Of a DNA stretch of 64,000 bases, positions 20,673-29,705 are shown one piece after another (position 1 is the stretch's first letter; the number at the start of each line of letters is the position of its first letter). This DNA comes from Breviolum minutum Mf 1.05b.01. Taxonomy: Eukaryota > Sar > Dinophyceae > Suessiales > Symbiodiniaceae. Under the pieces are notes generated by a model, which searched no databases, was not told where the DNA came from, and worked only from the letters and a program-made list of their open reading frames with translations. Location: the NCBI GenBank assembly GCA_000507305.1, contig DF239332.1:113097-177096 (forward strand). Reading direction: 5' to 3'. The position numbers and the translations under genes are program-made.

Positions 20673-23600
20673 ATGGTTGAACGTTCGGAGCAGATTGTAT
20701 TAGATTATCTTTTTTCAAGCGACCAAGGCGTTGTAGTCCAACGCAATGGTCGCAATACTAATAGACTGAAAATAGGTGATAAGTCTTATCAGTATGTCAG
20801 GGGTGAAGCACTCACGGACAGGTTGAAACGGAAACTCAAGAACATCAAACAAACCATAGGATACAAGAAATACGAACTAGAAACGAAACGGAGCATCAAA
20901 TGGACAAGACTAGATAAGAACAAAGCACTGATAGGGATACAGAAACGCTACAAAGCAACCATCAACGACGAACAGCAAGCATTCGGAAACTATGTTAATT
21001 CTTACTCCATTTCAGACATCAGGGTTCAAGGCATCAAGGCACTTCAGTATCTCAAATATCAAGACTTCAAACTCAAACAGTTTTTGGAAAAACATAACGG
21101 GATGAAGGTCGTGTTAGAGGTCTTCGGCACTTATAAAAGTAAAAAGACAAACGAAGACATCAGACACACAACCAGAAGCAGAAGATACGAAATAACAAAC
21201 GCAGAAGACCTTCCAAAAGTCTTATCTCAAATGGCGACGGATATAGAAATTCAAATGGATAAGATGGAACTATCGGAAAGTGGATTGGTTATAACAAAGA
21301 TTGATAAACTGACCTTCCACTATGACAAGTATAATCCAACAAGGGGAGGGAAGTTTATAGCATTACCTAAATGGGTTCAAAGTAAGAAAGCGTGTATCAA
21401 CATCAAAAACAAGGACGAGTTATGTTTCAAGTATTGTATCCAATGCGGTGTATATAAGATATATGAGAAAGACCACGGATGTGAGATGTATCACTATAAA
21501 AAAGTAGAAGATACTTTAGACTGGACGGATGTAAGATTTCCTTCTTGTAATGTTGATATAGACACCCTTGAAGAAAACAATAAAGGGCTTATATCTGTTA
21601 ATGTATATGCTTTAGACGAAGAAGACGGAAAAGAAAGCGTGATAATATACAGAAAGACGGAAGTCCCAAATGCCAAACATCACATCAACCTCATCAAACT
21701 TCAAGACGGAGATGACAGTCATTATGTTTATGTTAAAGACACTAGCAGACTGGTGGGAAGTCAGACGAACAAGATGAAAGCAAAGAAGCATCACTGTAAG
21801 CATTGCCTTCACGGTTTCACCACCCAAGAGTTGTTAAAGAAACACGAAGACAAAGGATGTATGGCGGTGGAAGGGCAGGAGGTTGTAATGTCAAGCGAAC
21901 CCATTCAGTTTAAACACTTCCATAAACAATTACAACATCCCTTTGTCATATACGCCGACTTTGAGTGTTTAACCACTAAAACGGGAAATGTATCAACAAA
22001 AACGATGAACACCAACAAGTATCAACATCACAGACCGAGTGGTTTTATGATAAACCTAGTTAATAGAATAGACGGTTCTTCTAAACCCTTTCTTTATAGA
22101 GGGGAGGATTGTATGGATGTTTTCGTTAAACAGATGCTTGAAACGAAAAACGAGGTGATGAAGATAATGAAAGATAAAAAAGAAATCATAATGACGGCAA
22201 ACGACTGGCACGACTTCAAGACATCCACCAAATGCTACATATGCGGTGAGAAATACAAAGAGGGAGACAAGAGGGTCAGAGACCATTGCCACTTTACGGG
22301 TCAGTATAGAGGCAGTGCCCACGATGATTGTAATTTGAGGTTCTCCTTGAGATTTTACAAAATCCCCGTGTTCCTTCATAACTTGAAAAATTACGACGCT
22401 CACTTAATCATAGAGAGAGCACACCAACTCGCAGAAAACACAGACATAAATGTAATAGCACAGAACAGCGAAAAATTTATAACCTTCGGATTTAGAAATC
22501 TTTGCTTCAAAGACAGTTTTAGTTTCTTATCCGCTTCTTTAGACAAACTAGTTAAACTGACTAAATACGAAGAGGGAGAGAAAAGGGAGAACTGGGAGAC
22601 AAAATTTAAACACAGTAAAAGAAACCCCTATGTTAAAACATCGGAGGACTTGGATTTATTGACGGATAAAGGGGTGTATCCGTATGATTACTTTGATGAC
22701 TTCGCTAAATTTAGAGAAATGAAACTTCCACCCAAAGAAGCATTCTACAGCAGACTTTCCGAAACCCACATTGATGAAGAAGAATACGAACGAGCAATAA
22801 AGATATGGGAACACTTCGGTATAAGAAATCTGGGACAGTATCACGACTTATACTTAAGAACGGATGTCCTACTACTAACTGACATCTTTGAAAATTTCAG
22901 AGACCTATGTATGGAATACTACGGACTAGACCCCGCCCACTACTTCACTCTTCCTAACTTCGCTTGGGACGCTATGCTCTTCAAGACGGACATCGTCATC
23001 AATCCGATAGAAGAGCAAGAGATGTATGAGATGGTGGAGAAGGGATTGAGAGGAGGGATGTGTCAAGTCAGTAGTAAGCAAGCAATAGCAAATAACAAGT
23101 ATAGTATATGGGAGAAGACTACGACGATAAGAAACCTTCAAACTATATCACCTATTTAGATGCCAATAACCTTTATGGACTGGCGATGTCTCAAAAACTA
23201 CCCACTGGAAAACTCCAATGGACGAAGAAGACCCCCAATGTGATGGAATGGAACGAAAACGACAATTTCGCTTACATACTGGAAGTAGATTTAGAGTATC
23301 CAAAAGAACTTCACGACGAGCATTCAGATTATCCACTAGCACCGGAGAACACCAATGTTTTAGAGACCTACCTTTCAGACCATCAAAGGGAACTCTTCAA
23401 ACACTACTATAACGGAAAAGAACCGAAAGACGAGAAAACTCCAAAACTAATCTTAAATCTTAAAGATAAAGACAGATATGTTGTTCATATCAAGGCGTTA
23501 AAGTTCTATCTGGAGAAAGGGATGAAAGTGAAACAATACCACAGAATAATAAAATTTCAGCAGAGGGCGTGGTTGAAACCGTGGATAGACTTCAACACAG

Positions 23601-24418
23601 AAAAAAGAAAAGAAGCAAAGAGCGATTTTGAAAAGGATATGTTCAAACTCATGAACAACGCTGTTTATGGAAAGACGATGGAGAATGTAAGAAACCATAT
23701 GGACTTTGAACTCGTCCATAAACAGGAACGAATACAAAAATGTATAAACAACCCAAATTACAAATCAAGACACGTGATAAACGAAAACCTAGTTGGAGTT
23801 GAGAAGATAAAGACATCAATCACTCCAGACAAACCCATCTACTTGGGGATGAGCATCCTAGACCTATCAAAGCATCATATGTATAGTTTCTACTACGATG
23901 TCCTTAAGAAACACTACAAGGACAACATCAGACTGCTATACACCGATACGGACAGTTATGTTTTAGAAACTTACACTGATGACATCTTTGAGGACTGGAT
24001 GGGGATAAAGGAGCATATGGACTTCAGTGGATACGATAAGAACCATCAAGCATATGACCCCACTAATAAGAAAGTCCTTGGGAAGTTTAAAGACGAGACT
24101 GACGGGAAGATAATAACTAACTTCATAGCGTTGAGACCGAAGATGTATTGCTTCAAGGTTCATACGGTCAAGAAGGTAGAGAAGAAAGCGAAGGGTGTCC
24201 CAAAGAATAAGGTAAAGAGAGATTTAGATATGAAAGACTACGAGAGCACTTTACATAACAGAACCTCCAAAGAAGTAAATTTCAACGCGATAAGGAGCAA
24301 GAACCACCAACTCTACAGTATTAATCAGACGAAGGTCGGCTTAACTAGTTATGATAATAAAAGATACTGGATAAACGACACTGTCAGCGTGCCATACGGG
24401 CACTATAGCATTAAGTGA
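20673..24418 (+). CDS. Protein-primed family B DNA polymerase, frame broken near 23100
   Basis: This is the replicative DNA polymerase of the Polinton/adintovirus type. The first frame (828 codons, to 23159) has a C2H2 finger near residue 371 (HHCKHCLHGF), exonuclease motif I (YADFECLT, about 426), the Cys/His insert typical of Polinton polymerases (CYICGEKYKEG and RDHCHFTGQYRG, about 521-550), motif II (FLHNLKNYDAHLI, about 566) and motif III (YLRTDVLLLTDIF, about 724). The second frame (from about 23108) has polymerase motif A (YLDANNLYG), motif B (KLMNNAVYGKT, about 180) and motif C (YTDTDSY, about 277). All catalytic residues are present. The frames are separated by a tandem AGTAT duplication at 23098-23107, which shifts the frame; the ATG at 23108 is therefore not a natural start. 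It ends 30 bases from the convergent gene at 24449. Confidence 0.92.
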
Positions 24419-24448
24419 TTTATGACATTAAAAGTTTAATATCATCAA

Positions 24449-25138
24449 TCATCTTCCTGTTAAATCTATGGTTTCACTCATAAATTCGGGTTCATCCTCA
24501 ACATCTTCAATTGATACAGGTCTATCACCACTACTTCTAGGTATATCTTGAATTTCTCTAGGAGCATCTTGAATTGGTAAAGGACTATCATCCTCATCAT
24601 CATCATTATAACGCCTTCGGCGAGAACTAGTGAAATCACTAATGAAGTTGGCAACATCCATTGCCATATTTGCTCCATCCACAGCGGTTTCGGCAACCCT
24701 CCCCGCAAAGTCTAAAGCGAACAGTCCCGTATTAGCACCAAGTTTAGCGACATTCTTCGTAAGATTTACTGCCCTCTTTCCTCCTTCTATCATATCCTTT
24801 CCCGTCCATACGAATTTAACATCAGTTTCCATATCTTGTCTTTCACTTTCACCATTTCCGATGGCATTGCCACCGAGTGGCATCTGTGTGATGCTCGGAG
24901 GTTGGAGTGTTGGAAGACTTAAACGGGGTCTTGATGGTAGGTTTGGTGTTGAAGGTTCTGATGCCTTTCGTCCGATGCCGGCGTTTCCAATCAACATATG
25001 ATTGACTGTATCAACCATATGGTCTCTCCTCTCTGGTGTCATCAAGACGGTTTTATCCCTCTTGGGTATGTAAAGACTGCCCCCGAAGGATTTCTTCTTT
25101 CTCTTGTGTCGTTTGTTTCTGTCTATGTATCCTAACAT
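24449..25138 (-). CDS. Hypothetical virion-type protein, basic head and acidic tail
   Basis: A 229-residue protein with three parts. The N-terminus is very basic (NKRHKRKKKSF at about 7-17). The middle has a long alanine/valine-rich amphipathic region (about 125-170, LTKNVAKLGANTGLFALDF), which could pack against a membrane or another protein. The tail is acidic (YNDDDEDDSPL, then VEDVEDEPEF) and ends TIDLTGR. I do not recognise a family. Last gene of the minus-strand block with a late-type promoter, so a core or internal virion protein is likely by position. Confidence 0.65.
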   Translation of the reverse strand: MLGYIDRNKRHKRKKKSFGGSLYIPKRDKTVLMTPERRDHMVDTVNHMLIGNAGIGRKASEPSTPNLPSRPRLSLPTLQPPSITQMPLGGNAIGNGESERQDMETDVKFVWTGKDMIEGGKRAVNLTKNVAKLGANTGLFALDFAGRVAETAVDGANMAMDVANFISDFTSSRRRRYNDDDEDDSPLPIQDAPREIQDIPRSSGDRPVSIEDVEDEPEFMSETIDLTGR

Positions 25139-25144
25139 CGTTTT

Positions 25145-25164
25145 TATATAATTAATGTGAGATA
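25145..25164 (-). promoter_or_regulatory. Late-type promoter motif (gene 24449-25138)
   Basis: On the minus strand: TATCTCA, seven bases, then TATATA, ending a few bases before the start codon. It fits the consensus TATCTMA-N7-TATATA shared by the virion-type genes. Confidence 0.65.
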
Positions 25165-25169
25165 ATAAA

Positions 25170-25730
25170 CTAGATTAACTCTAGTTCAGGCATCTCTTCG
25201 TCGTCGCTCATAGAGAAGTTTTGGGGTCTTCTCCTTATCATCCCGTCGGCGACGAAGGTCTGTTGAAGAGTTCCTCCGTGCGATGTTCTCGTCTGATTTA
25301 TCCTTTGTCTCCTGTTTCTCTGGACTGCCTCAATCCTTGCTCTCAATCCCGCCTCGTGATTGCTCATATCGCTCTTTCTATCGCTCGCCTCACTCACTGC
25401 GTCTTCAAAGTCGTCGGTGATGTTGGTTGTCTGTTGGTGTCTGTTGAGGTTGTAAGTCCCTCCCTGTGATGCTTGCTGTCTCAAGACGAGGTCTCTCATC
25501 TGTCGGTTGTTTATCCTGTTCTGTTGCTCTTTGAGAATTTCCATATTGTCCATTCCATCAAAGAAAGACCCCTGCGGTGTGTTCTTGAAGAATGTAGCGT
25601 CTCTATCCGGTAGTTGTCCCACGAGTTCCTGATTTTCATAGATGAGACCGGCGATTTCGTTGAAGGTGGGTCGCCTCTTCAATCCGTATTTGGAGTAAGG
25701 GTTTATCAATTCCAGTTTTGCTGTTTCCAT
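25170..25730 (-). CDS. Hypothetical virion-type protein (N-terminal NPYSKYGLKRRPT)
   Basis: A 186-residue protein. The N-terminal third (NPYSKYGLKRRPTFNEIAGL, then LPDRDATFFKNTPQGSFFDG) looks like an ordered, conserved segment of a kind that I associate with small viral structural ORFs, though I cannot name a family. The rest is glutamine, asparagine and arginine rich and probably disordered, and the end is acidic (DDEEMPELELI). Gaps to neighbours are about 30-40 bases. Late-type promoter upstream. A minor structural or assembly protein is the likely role, by context only. Confidence 0.65.
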   Translation of the reverse strand: METAKLELINPYSKYGLKRRPTFNEIAGLIYENQELVGQLPDRDATFFKNTPQGSFFDGMDNMEILKEQQNRINNRQMRDLVLRQQASQGGTYNLNRHQQTTNITDDFEDAVSEASDRKSDMSNHEAGLRARIEAVQRNRRQRINQTRTSHGGTLQQTFVADGMIRRRPQNFSMSDDEEMPELELI

Positions 25731-25748
25731 ATATAATTATTTTAGATA
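25730..25748 (-). promoter_or_regulatory. Late-type promoter motif (gene 25170-25730)
   Basis: On the minus strand: TATCTAA, six bases, then TATATA, whose last bases run into the ATG. One base shorter spacing than the other members of the set. Confidence 0.6.
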
Positions 25749-25768
25749 AAAATAATTATATATTAACT

Positions 25769-26083
25769 TCAACTAAAAACAAGTTTTCGGAGTTGTTCCA
25801 CTCGCTTTTCAAGGTGCTCTTTGGTGTGATAAGGTAGATTGGGACGGTGTAGTTCCGACTGTAGTCGGTCAAGTTCGTTCTGGTAGTTGCTCCTGTTGTT
25901 GCTTTCCATCATATCTTTTCGGAGAGCGACGCTTGCCTCTCTCGCCTTTCTCAAATTTAACTGTTCGGCAAGGTGTTTCAAATAACCTGTGTCGGTGTAA
26001 TCAAACGGACTGAATTTCAACATAGACGATTGGAGCATATCGCGAGTTTTGGACTTAATGTTTTTCTTCCTGTATTTATACAT
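25769..26083 (-). CDS. Small basic coiled-coil protein
   Basis: A 104-residue protein. The N-terminus is strongly basic (YKYRKKNIKSKTR), followed by a short FDYTDTGYLKHLAEQL segment and then a long charged helix with leucine periodicity to the end (DRLQSELH, HLEKRVEQLRKLV), typical of a coiled coil. No family recognised. It directly follows the major capsid gene in the same direction (gap about 27 bases) and has its own late-type motif, so a capsid-associated or DNA-binding role is possible. Confidence 0.6.
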   Translation of the reverse strand: MYKYRKKNIKSKTRDMLQSSMLKFSPFDYTDTGYLKHLAEQLNLRKAREASVALRKDMMESNNRSNYQNELDRLQSELHRPNLPYHTKEHLEKRVEQLRKLVFS

Positions 26084-26088
26084 TTTGT

Positions 26089-26108
26089 TATATACAATGT
26101 GTTAGATA
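26089..26108 (-). promoter_or_regulatory. Late-type promoter motif (gene 25769-26083)
   Basis: On the minus strand: TATCTAA, seven bases, TATATA, then AACAAAATG. It begins right after the stop codon of the capsid gene, so the motif is not part of that coding sequence. Confidence 0.65.
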
Positions 26109-26110
26109 TT

Positions 26111-27658
26111 TTAATCGTAAATGATGCTTCCGCTTTCTCTCACTTCCAAGACTGTTTCAGAAATTAAATGGCAGAAGATTTCTTGAACCGCCTCTTCCGT
26201 TGCCAAAGCACCGTTTGTCCCTTTCAGTTTCAATACCAGAAGAGAACCCATCTTCGTATTAACTCCTGTGAAGTTTATGTCCGCCATCTTCTCATACGAA
26301 ATTCCGATGATGAACTTGTCCTCTCTGAAGCGTTTGTAGGTGATGCTCATAGCGTCTTGGTCAGGGTTCATAAAGTGGATGGCACGCCTTAAGAAATACA
26401 TCGTTTCTGCCATTGATTGGCACTCAAACTCTGGATACTTCTTGTTCGCTATTTGGATTTGCCACGTGAGGTTTCTAGACATATCTTGGAAACCCTTCCC
26501 TTGGTCTGCTGGGACATTATCTGGGTCTGCTCCGTCGAAGATTTTAGAATTAACCATCGGGTTGTAGAAGTAGTTCCAGCGTTTGTAGAGGTAGTTGTCC
26601 TGTCGGTAGTATGTTCCTTCAGTTCCAGTCCGTGGTGTTCGGTATAAGGTAATGAATGCTCCGTTGAGTTTAGATGACGACTTTACGATGTTCATATTGA
26701 TTTCAGTGCCTGCTGTGTTAAATGTCTGGGTGATTGTATGATACATTGGGAAGACCAACTTAAGCGATTGACCTCCCAAAAGATGCTTGACGATGTTGTT
26801 ATTGACGGTGTTGTCCAGTTGAACCACTTCCGCCCTTATGATGACATTGTTAAGTTCCCAAGAGGTTGAGGTGTCCCCAGTGGTGAAGTAATAACCGTTT
26901 TCGTCTCCAGTTGTTGTTGTAGGAGATATGACAGGTGTGTGTTCATCACTAACAAGAGTGAATTCCAATTCTAAAGGTGCGTAGCGTAATGGAAGCATAT
27001 AGTTGCTTTCCATTAATCCACAGCAAGGTTTGTGTCCTATTCTGATGTATCCGTTCGCACCAGGAATGCCTGTCAAAGAATGTCTTGCATAACGCGTGTC
27101 TATGCGACCCCACTCGTTGCGGTCTCCAGCAGTATCAACAGTCGCCACCCCAGCACCATTCGTCGCTCCCGTGGTTGTTGCCTGTATGAACTCATCCAGT
27201 CCGTTGGCATACATATGACTTTCGTCGTCCCATCTAGGATTAGAACCACTCTCTATGTCATCAATGTCTCTGACCTCTTGACTTTTGAAGGAGTTATATA
27301 ATTCACAGTGTCGGTTGTATTCAATGATGTCCTGAACGAGTTGTCCCCCAACAGTGCATCTGTATCTTTGGAAGAAGGAGGACAGATTACCCAAAGGTCT
27401 TAAGAAGTGCGAGCGTGTCCCGTCGGTGTTTTGGAGGTTCGCAAACAAACGCACACTTGATAAATCAAGATAGGTGTTGTCCTCACCGCTCAAGTAGAAG
27501 CGGATGTTTTTGTTCCCAGCATTCGGATTATAAACATTAGAACCGCTGGGAAAGTAATTAACGTGTCGTCTGTCGGTGATGTATTGGGCGGTCTCGGGCA
27601 AACCGAAGTGAAGGGAATTGACCATCACATCGCTACTCTCTGCTACGATATTATCCAT
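26111..27658 (-). CDS. Major capsid protein, probable double jelly-roll
   Basis: A 515-residue protein, within the usual size range for double jelly-roll major capsid proteins of Polinton-like viruses. N-terminal markers are RRHVNYFPSGSNVYNP, IRFYLSGEDNTYLDLSSVR, LRPLGNLSSFFQRYRC and VGGQLVQDIIEYNRHCE, an arrangement I associate with capsid ORFs of virus-like elements in protist genomes. The middle has LPLRYAPLELEFTLV, and the C-terminal half is beta-rich (LKLVFPMYHTITQTFNT, LNGAFITLYRTPR). No signal peptide or membrane segment. It is the largest gene of the minus-strand virion block. Identification is by pattern and context; a structure prediction would settle it. The frame is intact. Confidence 0.75.
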   Translation of the reverse strand: MDNIVAESSDVMVNSLHFGLPETAQYITDRRHVNYFPSGSNVYNPNAGNKNIRFYLSGEDNTYLDLSSVRLFANLQNTDGTRSHFLRPLGNLSSFFQRYRCTVGGQLVQDIIEYNRHCELYNSFKSQEVRDIDDIESGSNPRWDDESHMYANGLDEFIQATTTGATNGAGVATVDTAGDRNEWGRIDTRYARHSLTGIPGANGYIRIGHKPCCGLMESNYMLPLRYAPLELEFTLVSDEHTPVISPTTTTGDENGYYFTTGDTSTSWELNNVIIRAEVVQLDNTVNNNIVKHLLGGQSLKLVFPMYHTITQTFNTAGTEINMNIVKSSSKLNGAFITLYRTPRTGTEGTYYRQDNYLYKRWNYFYNPMVNSKIFDGADPDNVPADQGKGFQDMSRNLTWQIQIANKKYPEFECQSMAETMYFLRRAIHFMNPDQDAMSITYKRFREDKFIIGISYEKMADINFTGVNTKMGSLLVLKLKGTNGALATEEAVQEIFCHLISETVLEVRESGSIIYD

Positions 27659-27663
27659 TGCTA

Positions 27664-27683
27664 TATATAATTTAAGTTAGATA
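27664..27683 (-). promoter_or_regulatory. Late-type promoter motif (capsid gene)
   Basis: On the minus strand: TATCTAA, seven bases, TATATA, then the ATG five bases on. It lies between the stop of the 27691-27978 gene and the capsid start. Confidence 0.7.
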
Positions 27684-27690
27684 ATGTTTT

Positions 27691-27978
27691 TTATTTTTTC
27701 ATTCTCGTCGGTTTTTTCTGGTGGTTTCCCATTATGACATCTTTTTTAGGATTTTTTAAACTTAATTTCTTATTTGTTGTTGTTGTAAAGGTGTTGCTTT
27801 CCGTCATCCTGCTTTTCTCCATCTGGTTGAGCACTATTTCTCTGATGCTGTTGTAGTCCTTCACCTTTGAGTTCATCTCCCGTTCCACTCTTTCGTAGGA
27901 AGAACTGCCTTTGGACAGTTGTTTCACTTCCGAAGCGTCGTTTAGTTTCTTGTTATATGTTAATTTGTTCTGAAACAT
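27691..27978 (-). CDS. Small basic protein of the virion block
   Basis: A 95-residue, lysine-rich protein without hydrophobic segments: a helical first half (VERVEREMNSKVKDY-like charged run) and a basic, threonine-rich tail ending KKPTRMKK. It is probably disordered and could bind DNA or capsid. No family recognised. It sits between the lipase-like gene and the capsid gene with gaps of about 25-32 bases and has a weaker late-type motif. Confidence 0.5.
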   Translation of the reverse strand: MFQNKLTYNKKLNDASEVKQLSKGSSSYERVEREMNSKVKDYNSIREIVLNQMEKSRMTESNTFTTTTNKKLSLKNPKKDVIMGNHQKKPTRMKK

Positions 27979-27980
27979 CG

Positions 27981-28000
27981 CTATTAATAATATTGAGATA
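27981..28000 (-). promoter_or_regulatory. Late-type promoter motif, weak TATA (gene 27691-27978)
   Basis: On the minus strand: TATCTCA, seven bases, then TAATAG in place of TATATA, and the ATG shortly after. The first box and spacing fit the set; the second box is degenerate. Confidence 0.5.
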
Positions 28001-28003
28001 TAT

Positions 28004-28867
28004 TTACTGGTTGGGGTTTATCCCCGCACTGATTTGCGTCCCTGCGTTGATTTCAAAGCGACCCTGACCCTCAACATTCTTAAAACTGTGATTGACTAAT
28101 GGATTCCATTCATTGTTATTCAATGTCATTGCCGCGTTGTCAAAGATACTTATCACATCCCCCTTGTTCCTGATGCTCAAGTGTTTGGGGTTCTTGGGTT
28201 TCCCTCCTCTTGAAAAGGTCGGAGTGGCATAAGTAGTGGTCTGATACTTGTCAGGCATCCTTTCGTTTATCCGATTGACCACAGCACTTCCCAACGAACG
28301 AGACACCAATCTCTTTATCTCGGGAGACTTCCTGAGTTCCGCTTCCACATCTCTGTATTTTTCGGAGTGTTGAACCATTCTGGTGGGTATTAAGAAGATG
28401 TCGCTCATTATGTCCTCCTGAAGACTTCCCTCCTTCCCTCCAGTCCCTGATATGTAAAGCGTGTTTCCCGTCTTGTATAATCCAGATTTAGACCAGTAGG
28501 CGTTTCTCAATCCCCATCTGTCTTCAATGTGGTTTTTGTTTCCGACATTGACCTCTTCGGCGTATCTAGTTTTCTGTCTCTTGTAGTGAGAGTTGAGGTT
28601 TCTTGCGAAGTGGTTCATCCTCTCGTTCAAGTCCTCCTGTTTCTTCTCGTTGTCCTTCTTGATTTCGTCCCACGCTTGGTTCATCAGGTGTCTCAACTTC
28701 GTCCTTTCAAGTTGTCTCTCTAAATCTCCCCTTTCAAGCAGTTGTCCGTTCCTTCCGTTTCTGGCAAAGTTTCTTAAGGCAGTCTGTGCCAAATCTCTGG
28801 CACTCTCCCTCGCTACATTCGTTCCTACCGCTCTCGCTATTTGAGATGCTCCACTCAAGTATGCCAT
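28004..28867 (-). CDS. Lipase-like (alpha/beta hydrolase) virion protein, degenerate nucleophile elbow
   Basis: A 287-residue protein. Residues 1-35 form an alanine-rich amphipathic helix (ASQIARAVGTNVARESARDL), and 42-105 a charged coiled-coil-like region. The rest resembles a class-3 lipase fold: strand LYISGTGG (137-144), a lid-like stretch with DIFLIPTRM, an elbow SRSLGSAV with serine 191 where the family has GxSxG, strand TTTYATPTF, aspartate 237 in KGDVISIFD and histidine 260 in VNHSF. Serine, aspartate and histidine are in the order of a catalytic triad, but the first glycine of the elbow is replaced by serine, so activity is uncertain. The N-terminal helix and late promoter suggest a virion protein, perhaps acting on membranes during entry. 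Fold assignment is inference from motif order. Confidence 0.5.
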   Translation of the reverse strand: MAYLSGASQIARAVGTNVARESARDLAQTALRNFARNGRNGQLLERGDLERQLERTKLRHLMNQAWDEIKKDNEKKQEDLNERMNHFARNLNSHYKRQKTRYAEEVNVGNKNHIEDRWGLRNAYWSKSGLYKTGNTLYISGTGGKEGSLQEDIMSDIFLIPTRMVQHSEKYRDVEAELRKSPEIKRLVSRSLGSAVVNRINERMPDKYQTTTYATPTFSRGGKPKNPKHLSIRNKGDVISIFDNAAMTLNNNEWNPLVNHSFKNVEGQGRFEINAGTQISAGINPNQ

Positions 28868-28908
28868 ATATAGGAGATATTAGAAAATATTTTTCTAAAA
28901 AGTATATA
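28867..28908. promoter_or_regulatory. Bidirectional late-type promoter region
   Basis: Only 40 bases separate two divergent start codons. On the plus strand TTTCTAA, four bases and TATATA lead into the ATG at 28908; on the minus strand TATCTCC leads directly into TATATATG at 28867. Both are compressed versions of the late motif. Confidence 0.55.
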
Positions 28909-29705
28909 TGATAAAGAGATTAACATATAAAAAAGTTCTGGTGGATAGTGCGTATCGCCTTCCTCAATCTAGGTCTTCCGCTGACTTCATCATAGAGTTA
29001 GACGAGAATATGGAGTGTCCGAACGGGACTAAACTGTTCATAACCGAAGTGAGCATCCCTGCTGTTTGGAAAACGACAGAGGTAGGGTTCTATGAGAAGT
29101 TATACTTTATGTTGTATAAGAATGGGTCTCTCTTCGGTAATTATATCATAGACCTTTCTAACAAAATTTATTTTGCGGAGCAGTTGTGTTTTGACATAGT
29201 CCAGAAGATGAACGAAGCGACTAACGGAGAACAAAGCGATATGTTTGTTTATGCTTATAGTTCCGCCACTAGGACGGTGGAGATTAAAGTAGCGGATGGA
29301 TTGCCCCACACTTACGAGATAAAAATACCCACAGACAAAGAACTCTCAACTTATGTTAATGACACTTGGAACAGGGGAACGGCGGAGTATGACAACACAA
29401 GTCCCAAGTCCATTAACTACTTCTTGAGCAACTATGTTGAAACTAACCCTCTCGCTACTTGGACGTCTTCCTATCTAAATCTAGTGCCTTTCAGGGCGGT
29501 CTTCATAAACTGTCAAGACCTCACAGACCACCACTACAGTTCTCCCAACAGTTATTCTTCTTCAATCATCAGGAAGGTCATCATAGACCAACAACTGGGT
29601 GGGGTCATTTCCGACACTTCCGCTCCTCTTTATGCCGACTACATTGATGTCTCTGATAAAAACTTGAAACGCTTACACTTCAGAATAACGGATGAGAAGT
29701 CGTAG
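28908..29705 (+). CDS. Minor capsid / penton-like protein
   Basis: A 265-residue, beta-rich protein without membrane segments. The N-terminus reads KKVLVDSAYRLPQSRSSADF, then IIELDENMECPNGTKLFITE and VSIPAVWKTTE. The opening VDS-R followed by a DFxIEL strand and a conserved SIP segment is a pattern I associate with the penton-like or minor capsid ORFs of Polinton-like viruses. The tail ends LHFRITDEKS. It is the only virion-type gene on the plus strand and forms the right edge of the element. Its promoter is shared back to back with the lipase-like gene. The family assignment is tentative; coding status is secure. Confidence 0.55.
   Translation: MIKRLTYKKVLVDSAYRLPQSRSSADFIIELDENMECPNGTKLFITEVSIPAVWKTTEVGFYEKLYFMLYKNGSLFGNYIIDLSNKIYFAEQLCFDIVQKMNEATNGEQSDMFVYAYSSATRTVEIKVADGLPHTYEIKIPTDKELSTYVNDTWNRGTAEYDNTSPKSINYFLSNYVETNPLATWTSSYLNLVPFRAVFINCQDLTDHHYSSPNSYSSSIIRKVIIDQQLGGVISDTSAPLYADYIDVSDKNLKRLHFRITDEKS

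Noticed and set aside
23108..24418. Separate polymerase gene starting at ATG 23108
   Set aside because: It carries motifs A to C but no exonuclease half and no promoter; it is the frameshifted continuation of the upstream frame.
20673..24418. Intron instead of frameshift in the polymerase gene
   Set aside because: The frame change occurs within about 10 bases at an exact AGTAT duplication, too short for an intron, and no other gene of the element has introns.
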